Assembly (NCBI RefSeq): GCF_900113695.1
Contig: NZ_FOQH01000003.1
Coordinates: forward strand, 248,001 to 312,000
Origin: Albimonas pacifica
Lineage (GTDB): Bacteria; Pseudomonadota; Alphaproteobacteria; Rhodobacterales; Rhodobacteraceae
Direction of reading: 5' to 3'
Length of the DNA stretch: 64,000 nt
Both the position numbers and the translations under genes were made by a program. Below are positions 8,600-18,322 of this stretch, one piece after another (the stretch's first letter is position 1; each line of letters opens with the position of its first letter). The notes under the pieces are model-generated. The model was not told where the DNA came from, ran no database searches, and worked only from the letters and a program-made list of their open reading frames with translations.

Positions 8600-10177
8600 A
8601 TGCCCAGAGACGAAGAGCCCAAAGGCTGGGGCCCGGAGGTCGAGGCGCTCGACGCCCGCCGCGCCCGGATGCGCCAGATGGGGGGCGAGGCCAACATCGC
8701 CCGCCACCACGCCCGCGGCAAGCTCACCGCGCGCGAGCGGCTGGAGATGTTCGCCGACCCCGGCAGCTTCCGCGAGATCCACCCCTTCTCGGCCGATGCC
8801 GTCTACGACGGCGAGGAGCTGGTGGAGTTCACCCCCAAGGGCCTGATCGAGGGCTCGGCGAAGGTCCGCGGCCGCAAGGTCGTGGTCACCGCGGGCGACT
8901 TCACCGTCAAAGGCGGCTCCGGCCGCGGCACGCGGGGCGGCCTGGGGCAGGAGATCGGCTCGGCCAAGAAGGCCCTGCAATGGCGCCTCCCCTACATCCG
9001 CCTGCTGGATGCGGTCGGCGGCTCGGTCCGCGGCTTCGAGGCGCTGGGCCGCACCTACCTCCCCGACGGCAACGACTACATCGCCCCCGAGGTGGAGCTG
9101 CTGCAGGAGGTTCCGGTGGCCTCCGCCGTGCTCGGCTCGGTCGCCGGCCTGCCGGCGGTGCAGGCGCCGATGTCGCATTTCTCGGTGATGGTGAAGGGCA
9201 TCTCCCAGATCTTCCCGGGCGGCCCGCCGGTGGTGAAGGCCGCCTTCGGCCTCGACATCACCAAGGAGGAGCTGGGCGGCGACCAGATCCACACCCGCGT
9301 CTCCGGCTGCATCGACAACGTCGCGGCCACCGAGGCCGAGGCGATGGAGCAGATCCGCACCTGGCTGAGCTACCTCCCCCAGTCGCGCGACGAGATGGCC
9401 CCCCGCCTCGAGACCGACGACGACCCCGAGCGGCGCGAGGACTGGCTGCTGGAGGCGATGCCGAAGGACCGCCGCAAGGTCTACGACTCCCGCGCCATCC
9501 TGAAGGCCATCGTCGACCGGGAGTCCTTCTTCGAGATCGCGCCCCTCTACGGCAAATCCCGCATCACCGGCCTCGCCCGTTTCAACGGCTATCCGGTGGG
9601 GATCATGATCAACAACCCGCGCGCGCTCGGCGGCGCGACGGACGCCCATGCCGGCGCCAAGGCCATGCGCCTGATGCAGCTGTGCGACCTGTTCAACCTG
9701 CCCCTGATCTCGCTGGCGGACGAGCCGGGGTTCCTGGTGGGGCTGGAATCGGAAAAGCAGGGGATCGAGCGGGCAGGGGCGCGCATGGTCTCCACCGTCT
9801 GCCTGACCACCATGCCCTGGTGCACGGTGGTCATGGGCCGGCTCTACGGCGTGGCGGGGCAGTGCCACCACCGCGCCTCGGGCATGTTCCAGCGCATGGC
9901 CTGGCCCTCGGCCAACTGGGGCTCGATGCATATCGCGGGCGGCGTCTCGGCCGCCTACCGCGCCGAGATCGAGGCCGCCCCCGACCCCGAGGCCAGGCGC
10001 CTTGAAATCGAGGCCCGCCTCACCGCCATCGCCAACCCCCTGCGCACGGCCGAGGCGACCGGCCAGGACATCATCGACCCCCGCGACACCCGCGCCCGCG
10101 TCTGCGAGTTCGTCGAGGAGGCGCAGCGCGTCCTGCTGCGCCAGCTCGGCCGCTCCCGCATGGCCTACCTTCCGTAG
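8600..10177 (+). CDS. Acyl-CoA carboxylase carboxyltransferase subunit
   Basis: A stand-alone carboxyltransferase of 525 aa, the size of PCC/MCC beta-type subunits. The start at 8600 follows GAGGAAAC. Family features are RHHARGKLTARERLEMFADPG near the N-terminus, then two crotonase-like halves. The second half has GIMINNPRALGG, LADEPGFLVGLESEKQG and GVAGQCHHRASG. Because the preceding fusion already contains a carboxyltransferase, this one may give the operon a second acceptor specificity while borrowing the fusion's biotinylated carrier. That role is inference. It is 11 bp downstream of the fusion, certainly in the same operon. Confidence 0.9.
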   Translation: MPRDEEPKGWGPEVEALDARRARMRQMGGEANIARHHARGKLTARERLEMFADPGSFREIHPFSADAVYDGEELVEFTPKGLIEGSAKVRGRKVVVTAGDFTVKGGSGRGTRGGLGQEIGSAKKALQWRLPYIRLLDAVGGSVRGFEALGRTYLPDGNDYIAPEVELLQEVPVASAVLGSVAGLPAVQAPMSHFSVMVKGISQIFPGGPPVVKAAFGLDITKEELGGDQIHTRVSGCIDNVAATEAEAMEQIRTWLSYLPQSRDEMAPRLETDDDPERREDWLLEAMPKDRRKVYDSRAILKAIVDRESFFEIAPLYGKSRITGLARFNGYPVGIMINNPRALGGATDAHAGAKAMRLMQLCDLFNLPLISLADEPGFLVGLESEKQGIERAGARMVSTVCLTTMPWCTVVMGRLYGVAGQCHHRASGMFQRMAWPSANWGSMHIAGGVSAAYRAEIEAAPDPEARRLEIEARLTAIANPLRTAEATGQDIIDPRDTRARVCEFVEEAQRVLLRQLGRSRMAYLP

Positions 10178-10192
10178 GCGCCACGGAAAATC

Positions 10193-10224
10193 CGCGGCGG
10201 CCCTGAACCCGACGGGCCGCCGCG
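10193..10224 (+). terminator. 11-bp inverted repeat after the carboxyltransferase gene
   Basis: Arms CGCGGCGGCCC (10193-10203) and GGGCCGCCGCG (10214-10224) are perfectly complementary around a 10-nt loop, 15 nt past the stop. No T tract is seen. It is a plausible 3' end for the carboxylase transcript, although the next gene is only 94 bp from that stop. Confidence 0.5.
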
Positions 10225-10270
10225 CGCACCCATGGGCACCGAAAAGAACGGAGCCCGAGGGAGCCCCCGC

Positions 10271-11266
10271 ATGAAACGCTTCGGCGCGCACACCTACCCC
10301 GACACGATCGACACGATCGTGGCGGACAGCACCTTCGTGAAGGTCTTCTTCAACCACCTGGTGGCGGAGCTGAGCCCGGAGAACCTTCTGTTCTACCTGG
10401 GCGGCTTCGATCCCCGGGCGACCTATCCGGTGTTCATCCAGCTCGGCGCGAAGCACCAGATCAACATCAGCTCCGCGCAGCGCGAGCCGATGGACGAGCT
10501 CGCCGCCGCGGGCGACTGGGACAATGTCGAGTGGGTCCGCCTGATCTCCGACGCGCGGGAGGAGGTCAGGAAGGTGATGACCAACGACTCGCTGACGCGG
10601 TTCTGGAAATCCGACGCCTTCCTCAAGCATCACGAACGCCGCGGCGGCGCGCGCGCCGACGTGGCCCAGGAGGTCGCCGATCCCCCGCCGCCGCCGCTGT
10701 GGCAGCGCGCGGCGACCACCTTCGGCTTCAAGTCGCCCCAGGTCCTGCAGGCCTACATCGCCGCCTTCGAGGCGAAGGGCGAGACGCTGACCCTCGGCGC
10801 CTGCCGCAAGATGCTCGCGGCCGAGAACCGGAAGATGGACCCGTACCTGTTCAACCGGATGCTGGTCCGCGACGGCTACGCCCGCAAGCCCGCCGACCTC
10901 GAGGCCGATCCCCGCGCGGTGGAGACCGAGATCGACCCGCTCGACGCGCCCGCCGATCTCGACCCCGAGACCGGCGAGCTGCAGATCGCCGACGTCGCCG
11001 GCCTGCAGGTGACCTTCAAGAAGGACAAGCTGAAGGCCTGCGGCTTCACGCTGATCACCCGCGACGAGGATCTCCGGGCGCTGAGCGACATGGTGCTGGC
11101 CCATGTCGCCAAGGACCCCGACGCCCTGCGCCGCTACGTGCAGATCCAGAAGGCCGAGCGGCAGAAGAAGAACCAGGCGATCGAGGGCATCACCTTCGTC
11201 AAGATGATGAAGAAGATGCGCGAGGAGCGGGCCTACACCATCGGCGGCGCCGTCGCCCCCGCCTGA
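10271..11266 (+). CDS. Protein with N-terminal RGS-like domain, rest unrecognised
   Basis: 331 aa, cytoplasmic, no signal or membrane segment. The start at 10271 follows GAGGGAG; an in-frame ATG at 10232 lacks a ribosome site. Residues about 10-122 match the eukaryotic RGS (regulator of G-protein signalling) fold in order: LVAELSPENLLFYL (compare SEEN-x-x-FW), FIQLGAKHQINISSAQRE (compare the EVN helix region) and VMTNDSLTRFWKSDAFL (compare KDSYRRFLKS). Positions equal to RGS4 Galpha contacts are kept: E37, N38, N65, D106, S107, R110. Residues 130-331 are unassigned, with a five-proline run near 138 and a Lys/Arg-rich C-terminus. Bacteria have no heterotrimeric G proteins, so the partner is unknown. 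The similarity was judged from memory of RGS4. Confidence 0.7.
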   Translation: MKRFGAHTYPDTIDTIVADSTFVKVFFNHLVAELSPENLLFYLGGFDPRATYPVFIQLGAKHQINISSAQREPMDELAAAGDWDNVEWVRLISDAREEVRKVMTNDSLTRFWKSDAFLKHHERRGGARADVAQEVADPPPPPLWQRAATTFGFKSPQVLQAYIAAFEAKGETLTLGACRKMLAAENRKMDPYLFNRMLVRDGYARKPADLEADPRAVETEIDPLDAPADLDPETGELQIADVAGLQVTFKKDKLKACGFTLITRDEDLRALSDMVLAHVAKDPDALRRYVQIQKAERQKKNQAIEGITFVKMMKKMREERAYTIGGAVAPA

Positions 11267-11328
11267 CCGCCCCCGCCTCGCCGCGCAGGCGCCCGCGGCT
11301 CCCGCAGGCGGCCGGCCCGCGCAGCCGG

Positions 11329-11359
11329 CCCGGGGCGCGGCGTCTCCCCGCGCCCCGGG
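11329..11359 (+). terminator. 12-bp hairpin after the RGS-like gene
   Basis: Arms CCCGGGGCGCGG (11329-11340) and CCGCGCCCCGGG (11348-11359) pair perfectly around CGTCTCC. The hairpin lies 62 nt after the stop in a 258-bp gap, with only GC-rich sequence around it and no T tract. It probably ends or trims the upstream operon's mRNA. Confidence 0.55.
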
Positions 11360-11524
11360 GGCCTTCGCTCCGCCTCCCGTCGCATGACCTCCCCGCGCCG
11401 CCTCCCGGCGCGCCGCCTCCCCGCGCGGCGCAGGCGGGCCATCTCCAGCCGCGTCGCCTCCCGGCGCCGCGGCGATTGCGGCCCGCCTCCCTCTGCGCGA
11501 AGCTGGGGGGAGGGAGGATCGGCC

Positions 11525-12208
11525 ATGTGCTTCTCGGCGACGGCGAGCTTCGCGGCGGCGGCGGTGCTGACCGGCGCCGGGGCGGTCGCGCTGCGGGCCG
11601 CGCTCGGGGCGCGGCTCGGGCCCGGCTGGACCCTCTTCGCCGCCTTCCCGCTGGTCTTCGGCCTGCAGCAGGCGCTCGAGGGGCTGGTCTGGCTGGGGGT
11701 CGAGGGCCGGCTCCCGCCCGGCCTCGCGCCCTGGACCACCGCCGGCTTCCTGTTCTTCGCCCTGTGCTTCTGGCCCGTCGCCGGCCCCCTCGCCGGACGG
11801 CTGATGGAGACGGAGCCCCGCCGCGCGCAGCTGTTCTCCGGGCTGACCGTGCTGGGGGCGGCGCTGGGCGTCTACCTGCTCGGCCGGGCGCTGGCGGGCT
11901 CGGCCGCGCCGCAGGTCCTGGACGGGCGGCTGGCCTACCTTGTCGGCGTCGACTACCCGCCGGGGATCGAGTTCGTCTACCTCGCCGTCGCCGCCAGCGC
12001 GCTGCTCGCCTCCTCGCACCGCGAGGCGCGACTGTTCTGGGCGGCGCTGACCGCCTCCTTCGCGCTGGTGGCGGCGACGTGGGAGGTGAAGACCCTGCCC
12101 TCGGTCTGGTGCTTCTTCGCCGCCCTGTGCAGCCTGCTGGTGGTGCGGGGGGTGCTGCGCCGCCGGGGGGCGGCGCAGGCGATCACTCGGCCGCGGCCTT
12201 CGGGTTGA
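11525..12208 (+). CDS. DUF6629 family membrane protein
   Basis: 227 aa, beginning with MCFSATASF, the hallmark opening of the DUF6629 family. The start at 11525 follows GGGAGGGAGG. The rest is mostly hydrophobic, with about six or seven predicted membrane segments, for example near FPLVFGLQQALEGLVWLG, FLFFALCFWPVAGPLAG and VWCFFAALCSLLVV. No enzymatic motif is visible and the function of the family is unknown to me. Its 3' end overlaps the 3' end of the convergent SDR gene by 26 bp, so both stop codons lie inside the other gene. Confidence 0.8.
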   Translation: MCFSATASFAAAAVLTGAGAVALRAALGARLGPGWTLFAAFPLVFGLQQALEGLVWLGVEGRLPPGLAPWTTAGFLFFALCFWPVAGPLAGRLMETEPRRAQLFSGLTVLGAALGVYLLGRALAGSAAPQVLDGRLAYLVGVDYPPGIEFVYLAVAASALLASSHREARLFWAALTASFALVAATWEVKTLPSVWCFFAALCSLLVVRGVLRRRGAAQAITRPRPSG

Positions 12209-12962
12209 AGCGGCGGTTGAGCTTCTTCATCCCCCCGATCCAGCGGTCGTAGTTGGCGGTCTTGTTGCGCATGTACTCCAGCACCTCGGGGTGCGGCAGC
12301 ACCAGGAAGGTCTCTTCCTCGATGCAGCGCAGGCACTCGTCGGCCACCTTCTCCGGCGCCAGCAGCCCGTCCTGCGAGGCGACGCCCCCCTCGTTGCCGC
12401 GCACCATGTTGGTGTCCACCGCCTGCGGGCACAGCAGCGAGACGCGGATCCCGTCGTCCCCGTGCGTCAGGGCCAGCCACTCGTTGAACCCCACCGCCGC
12501 GTGCTTGGTCACCGCGTAGGAGGCCGAGCCCACCTGGCTCAGCAGCCCCGCCGCCGAGGCGGTGTTGAGGAAATACCCGCCCCCCCGCGCGGCCATCCGC
12601 GGGACCAGGTGCCGGGCGGCCCAGACGTGATGCATCACGTTGACCTCCCAGATCTTCTGCCAGGCGTCGTTGGGGATCTCGAGCCCGCCGCGCTGGATGA
12701 TCCCGGCGTTGGCGCAGAACAGGTCGATGGGCCCGATCTGGTCCTCGACCTCCTCGATCAGCGCCTTGATGTCCTCTTCCTTCGAGACGTCGCACTTGCG
12801 CCCCACGCCGCCGATCCCCTCGGCGGTGGCCCTGGCGCCGGCCTCGTCGAGGTCGGCGCAGACCACGGTCTTCGCGCCCGCCCTGGCGAAACGCTCCGCC
12901 AGCGCCTTGCCGATGCCGCCGGCGGCGCCGGTGACCACCACGATGCGGTCCTTCACGTCCAT
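12183..12962 (-). CDS. Short-chain dehydrogenase/reductase
   Basis: Classical SDR of 259 aa. The NAD(P)-binding glycine motif TGAAGGIGKALAERF is near the N-terminus, followed by CADLDEAGA (an acidic residue ending beta-2 suggests NAD preference). NAGIIQRGG, the catalytic serine in NTASAAG and the YAVTK active-site pair follow. The start at 12962 follows AGGGAGAACGAC. It lies 32 bp downstream of a second SDR in the acyl-CoA oxidation operon, so it may oxidise a hydroxyacyl or alcohol intermediate. The exact substrate is unclear. Confidence 0.88.
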   Translation of the reverse strand: MDVKDRIVVVTGAAGGIGKALAERFARAGAKTVVCADLDEAGARATAEGIGGVGRKCDVSKEEDIKALIEEVEDQIGPIDLFCANAGIIQRGGLEIPNDAWQKIWEVNVMHHVWAARHLVPRMAARGGGYFLNTASAAGLLSQVGSASYAVTKHAAVGFNEWLALTHGDDGIRVSLLCPQAVDTNMVRGNEGGVASQDGLLAPEKVADECLRCIEEETFLVLPHPEVLEYMRNKTANYDRWIGGMKKLNRRFNPKAAAE

Positions 12963-12994
12963 GTCGTTCTCCCTGTCGTCTTCGGCGCGGACCG

Positions 12995-13774
12995 TCAGGT
13001 CCACATGTTGGAGCCGCCGCAGACGGTCAGCGCCTGCCCGGTCATGTAGCGGCTGGCGTCCGAGGCGAGATACACCGCCAGCCCCGCGAAATCCTCCGGC
13101 TCGCCCAGCCGGCGCAGCGGGATGTCCTCGTTCGCGCGGCGCTCGGCCTCGGGGTTGTCCCACAGGGCCTTGGCGAAGTCGGTGCGGATCAGGCCGGGGC
13201 AGATGGCGTTGGCGCGCACGCCCTGCGGCCCGAACTCGGCCGCGAGATTGCGCACCAGCCCGATCAGCGCCAGCTTCGACACCCCGTAAAGCCCCAGCGT
13301 CGCCGAGGGCTTGAACGCCCCCACCGACGACGTGAACATCATCGAGCCCGCGCCCTTCGCGATCATGTCCGGGACCACCAGCCGCGCCAGCCACAGGTTG
13401 GCCTGCACGTTGGTCGCCATGGTCTTCTCATAGGCCGCGTCCGGGATCTCGGAGATCTTGCCGTAGAAGATGTTCACCCCGGCGTTGCCCACCACGATGT
13501 CGATGGGCCCGGCGATCCTGCGGGTCTTCGCGACCAGCGCCTCCAGCTCCGCCGGCCGGCCGGCGTTGGCGGCGACGGCGTGGACGCGATCCGCCCCGAT
13601 CTCGGCGTTGATCTCGGCCGCGGCCGCGTCGAGCTGGTCCTGCTTGCGCGACGAGATCACCACCGTCGCGCCATGGGCCGCCAGCCCCGCCGCCATCGCG
13701 CGGCCCATCCCCTTCGAGGCGCCCGTCAGCAGCGCCACCTTCCCCGTCAGGTCGAACAGTCGGGTCTCCACCAT
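12995..13774 (-). CDS. Short-chain dehydrogenase/reductase
   Basis: Classical SDR of 259 aa with TGASKGMGRAMA, NAGVNIFYG, FTSSVGAFKPS, the catalytic YGVSK and the C-terminal YMTGQALTVCGG typical of FabG-like enzymes. SSRKQDQL after beta-2 has arginine and lysine where NADPH enzymes carry basic residues, unlike the downstream SDR. The start at 13774 has GGGAGGAGA nine bases upstream; a second in-frame ATG at 13792 is less well placed. The two SDRs could form an oxidation/reduction pair within the operon, but this is inference. Confidence 0.88.
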   Translation of the reverse strand: MVETRLFDLTGKVALLTGASKGMGRAMAAGLAAHGATVVISSRKQDQLDAAAAEINAEIGADRVHAVAANAGRPAELEALVAKTRRIAGPIDIVVGNAGVNIFYGKISEIPDAAYEKTMATNVQANLWLARLVVPDMIAKGAGSMMFTSSVGAFKPSATLGLYGVSKLALIGLVRNLAAEFGPQGVRANAICPGLIRTDFAKALWDNPEAERRANEDIPLRRLGEPEDFAGLAVYLASDASRYMTGQALTVCGGSNMWT

Positions 13775-13857
13775 CGCGGCGTCTCCTCCCATGGAAAAGG
13801 GCGGGCCGGTCTTGGCGCCGGTCCTGCCCGGATGCGGGCGCGCGTCGGCCCTCGGGG

Positions 13858-14631
13858 TCAGTCCCGAAGGTCGAAGCGCACGCCGCCGATCATGATGTCG
13901 CCCGCGGGGGTCAGCACCCCGCGGGCCTCGGCCTGGGCGCGGGCCCGGCCCGCGTCCACCGCCTGCAGCCGCACGGCCGAAAGCCCCGGGCCCCGCCCGT
14001 CCGTCGCCTCGGCGAACCTCACCAGCGCGTCGGCGAGGCGCATCACCGGCATCCCCCCCTCGCGCTCCACCGGCAGGCCGCAGACCGCGGCCCATTTCGC
14101 GGCCAGCGCGGCGGGGTCCTCGGACTGCAGCTCGACCCCGGTGATGTCCGAGATCACCTCGGTCGCCACGTCCTCGCGCCAGCTTTCGCCGCCCGCGGGC
14201 ATCCAGTTGCCGGCCACGTCGGCCTTCTCGTCCCAGTCGACCTCCAGGAACGCCGCCCCCATGTCGGCGGGGTGCAGCTGCATGATGTTCCAGGTCCTGC
14301 GGTCGATCTCGTGGGCGACCCGCACGCCCGCCTCGGCGGCCCGCGCACGGACCGCCGCCTGCTCCTCCAGCGTGGGGACCTGGCAGATCACCATGTAGCC
14401 CCCGTCGCCGCCGCGCCGGTCCAGATACCGCCCGCCGGCCGTGCCCGGCTGGATCGGGGCGACCACCTCCAGGAAGCGGGCGCCCACGGCGATCAGCGTG
14501 TTCTCCAGCCCGTATTTGCCGACCTCCGGATCCACGTGCCCGCGCTTGAGCGAGAACGTGGCGCAGAGGTCGTCGATCACCGGGGCCAGCTCGCGCGCGA
14601 CCAGCGCGACCTGCCGCAGATGGATGCCCAT
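13858..14631 (-). CDS. VOC (glyoxalase/bleomycin resistance/dioxygenase) superfamily protein
   Basis: 257 aa with two beta-alpha-beta-beta-beta-like repeats, as in two-module VOC proteins. The N half starts IHLRQVALVARELAPVIDDL, with LENTLIAVGARFLEVVAPIQPGTAGGRYL. The C half has ITGVELQSEDPAALAAKWAAVCG and MPVMRLADALVRF. It resembles the glyoxalase-like domain proteins seen next to acyl-CoA enzymes. Whether metal ligands are complete cannot be judged by eye. It lies between enoyl-CoA hydratase and the SDR genes on the same strand, so it may act as an isomerase, epimerase or ligand-binding protein of that pathway. Confidence 0.75.
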   Translation of the reverse strand: MGIHLRQVALVARELAPVIDDLCATFSLKRGHVDPEVGKYGLENTLIAVGARFLEVVAPIQPGTAGGRYLDRRGGDGGYMVICQVPTLEEQAAVRARAAEAGVRVAHEIDRRTWNIMQLHPADMGAAFLEVDWDEKADVAGNWMPAGGESWREDVATEVISDITGVELQSEDPAALAAKWAAVCGLPVEREGGMPVMRLADALVRFAEATDGRGPGLSAVRLQAVDAGRARAQAEARGVLTPAGDIMIGGVRFDLRD

Positions 14632-14667
14632 GGGCGCCTCCCAGTTCAGAGCCTCGGGGTCAGGGCC

Positions 14668-15443
14668 TCAGCGGTTCTTCCACTGGGGCTGACGCTTCTC
14701 GACGAAGGCCTTCACGCCCTCGGTGAAGTCCTCGGTGTCCTTGAGAGCCTGCATCACCGGCTTCGAGGCCGCCATCGCTTCCTTGAAGCGCTCGATCTCG
14801 TCCATGGCGACCAGCACCTCCATGGTGGCGCGCACCGAGGAGGGCGAGACCGAGGCGATCTCCCTGGCCTTCTTCATCGCCGCGTCCATCAGCTCGGCCT
14901 TCGGGACCACCTGGTTGACGAAGCCCAGCCGCGCGCCTTCCTCGGCCGAGACATGGCGGCCGGTCAGCATCATCTCGACCGCCAGCTTGCGCCCGATCTG
15001 GCGCGACAGGCGCTGCACGCCGCCCGCGCCGGCGAAGAGGCCGACCTTGACCTCGGGCAGGGCGAAGGTGGCCGTATCCGCCGCGATGATCACGTCGCAG
15101 GCGAGCGCGGTTTCGAACCCGCCGCCCATGGCGAAGCCGTTCACCGCCGCCACGATCGGTTTGGTGCGGTCGTAGCGGGTGGCGAGGCCCGCGAACCCCG
15201 CCGGGTTCTGGCTGAGCGGCGCGCCCGAGGCGGTGGCCTTGAGGTCGTTGCCGGCCGAGAACGCCTTCTCCCCCGCCCCGGTCAGCACCGCCACCCACAG
15301 GTCGGGATCGGCCTGGAAGTCGTCCCAGACGCGGGCGAGCTCGTCATGCATGGGGCCATGCATGGCGTTGTAGACCTCGGGCCGGTTCAGGGTCACCAGC
15401 AGGATATTGCCCTGCGTCTCGGTCTTGCAGAATTCGTAGGTCA

Positions 15444-15444
<1 letters not shown>
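14668..15444 (-). CDS. Enoyl-CoA hydratase/isomerase (crotonase family)
   Basis: 258 aa, typical for the family. It has the CoA-binding VTLNRPEVYNAM segment, the oxyanion-hole regions AFSAGNDLKA and VAAVNGFAMGGGFETALACD, and LPEVKVGLFAGAGGVQRL with the glutamate position of hydratases. The second catalytic glutamate seen in rat crotonase is not obvious at AGAGG, so the reaction could be isomerisation or hydrolysis rather than hydration. The start codon overlaps the stop of the upstream dehydrogenase gene by one base (TGATG), showing tight coupling in beta-oxidation. Confidence 0.88.
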
Positions 15445-16775
<1,331 letters not shown>

Positions 16776-16952
16776 GGGCGAAGCTCCATCGTGGGCCGCG
16801 GAGGGGCCCGGCGGCCCCGCGCGCGGCGGAAAGCGGATGAGGGGAGCGCCGGGGGCGCACGGATCTCTCGCCCTCCGAGGCGGATGGCGGTCGGTCTCCT
16901 CCCCTTGGTCCGTCGCGGCGCCGGCGATCTCTGTCGCCGCCGGTGCGTCCGG

Positions 16953-16997
16953 CTGACGGGCGTCAGGACGCTAGGCCGGGCGGCCTCGCGCGGTCAA
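16953..16997 (-). promoter_or_regulatory. Candidate promoter and palindromic operator for the acyl-CoA oxidation operon
   Basis: Read on the minus strand, TTGACC (16997-16992), a 17-bp spacer and CTAGCG (16974-16969) form a weak sigma-70-like promoter. Just downstream lies the 14-bp palindrome CTGACG-GG-CGTCAG (16953-16966, shown on the plus strand), placed around the expected start site, as for a repressor operator. The leader to the dehydrogenase ATG would be about 185 nt. The binding protein is not identified. Confidence 0.4.
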
Positions 16998-17023
16998 GCC
17001 TGTCGTCCGGTCAGTAAGTAGGT

Positions 17024-18322
17024 TCAGGCGGTCCCGTCCTCGTCCCGCCGCCCGGTGGCGATGGAGCGCACCAGCCAGAACGGCGCCAATCCCAGGCCGG
17101 CCGCGACGATGGCGAGCACGAAGCTCGCCCCATACCCGCCCGTCAGGTCGTGCAGCAGGCCCGAAGCGAAGCCCCCCACCGCCGATCCGATGCCCAGCCC
17201 GATGGTGATCATCCCGAACACCGCCCCCACGTTCTGCGGGTAGAGCCGCGCCACCAGCGCCGTCACCACCGGCCCGCGCGAGCCCATGTTGCAGCCGAAG
17301 ACCGCCACGAACGCCGCCAGCAGCGCGAAGCCCGGCGCCAGCTCCAGCAGCCACAGCACCACGACCCCCAGCGCGCTCATCGAGAACGAGGCCGTCAGCA
17401 CAGGCCGCCGCCCGAAGCGGTCCGCCAGCCACCCGGTCGCGAGGATCCCCACGATCGACAGCCCCCCGACCACCCCGTAGGCGGTGGCGGCGGCCAGCGG
17501 CGAATACCCCAGCTCGGTCAGGTAGGCGACCAGCTGCAGCAGCACCGACCAGGTGCAGACCGCCGTCATCATCAGCGCGACGAACAGGCCCAGGAACTCC
17601 TTCTCCAGCAGGATCCGCCGCGGCGGGAACAACGAGCGGGAGCGCGGGGCCGAGGGCCAGCGCCCCGCCCCGATCCGGCGCCACGGCAGCACGACCAGCA
17701 GCACCGGGCCGGCGACCAGCAGCGCCCCGCCCATCAGCCGGTAGGCGAAGCGCCAGCCCTCCGCCTCGATGATCGCGGCCGCCAGCGGGGCGACGGTGAT
17801 CATGCCCACCGAGAGGCCCGCGTAGGCGCCCGCCATGGCCATGGTCAGCTCGCCCCGGAACCAGCGCGCGATCAGGCCCGCGCCGACCGCCATGCCGGTT
17901 CCGGCGACGCCGAAGCCGACCATGATGCCGGGGCCGAGCACCGCCATCCACCACTGGGTCATGACCGAGGCGACCAGCAGCCCCGCCCCGAACAGCATCA
18001 GCGCCGGGATCCAGACCGCCCGCGCCCCGTGCCGGTCGAACAGCGCCCCCGCCAACGGCGCCGCCAGCCCCTGCGCGATCATGTAGACCGCGTAGATCGA
18101 GGAGAACGCCCCCCGGCTCCACCCCAGGTCCTCGGTCACCGGCAGCAGGAACACGGCGAAGCTCTCGCCCAGGCCGCGGGCGAGCATGTTCATCGCGAAG
18201 CACAGCGCCACGACCGCGAGGCCGGCGCCCGCCATCTCGCGGCCGGCGAACTCGGGGGGCTGCGCGTCGGAAGGGCCCCGCGGCGTCGCCGCGGGGCCGG
18301 CCTGCATCTGCGGACGTTCCAT
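17024..18322 (-). CDS. Major facilitator superfamily (MFS) permease
   Basis: 432 aa with about 12 hydrophobic segments and the MFS loop motifs LFDRHGARAVW (loop 2-3) and GWLADRFGRRPVL (loop 8-9). It resembles monocarboxylate/oxalate-formate type carriers of the Pseudomonas/rhodobacter kind. The ATG overlaps the stop of the TRAP large-permease gene by one base, so it is the last gene of the TRAP operon. That coupling suggests it moves the same or a related organic acid, perhaps as exporter or alternative importer; the substrate is not determined. Confidence 0.87.
   Translation of the reverse strand: MERPQMQAGPAATPRGPSDAQPPEFAGREMAGAGLAVVALCFAMNMLARGLGESFAVFLLPVTEDLGWSRGAFSSIYAVYMIAQGLAAPLAGALFDRHGARAVWIPALMLFGAGLLVASVMTQWWMAVLGPGIMVGFGVAGTGMAVGAGLIARWFRGELTMAMAGAYAGLSVGMITVAPLAAAIIEAEGWRFAYRLMGGALLVAGPVLLVVLPWRRIGAGRWPSAPRSRSLFPPRRILLEKEFLGLFVALMMTAVCTWSVLLQLVAYLTELGYSPLAAATAYGVVGGLSIVGILATGWLADRFGRRPVLTASFSMSALGVVVLWLLELAPGFALLAAFVAVFGCNMGSRGPVVTALVARLYPQNVGAVFGMITIGLGIGSAVGGFASGLLHDLTGGYGASFVLAIVAAGLGLAPFWLVRSIATGRRDEDGTA

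Noticed and set aside
10232-10270. ATG at 10232 as start of the RGS-like protein
   Set aside because: No Shine-Dalgarno precedes it, while the ATG at 10271 follows GAGGGAG; the extra 13 residues are not part of the domain.
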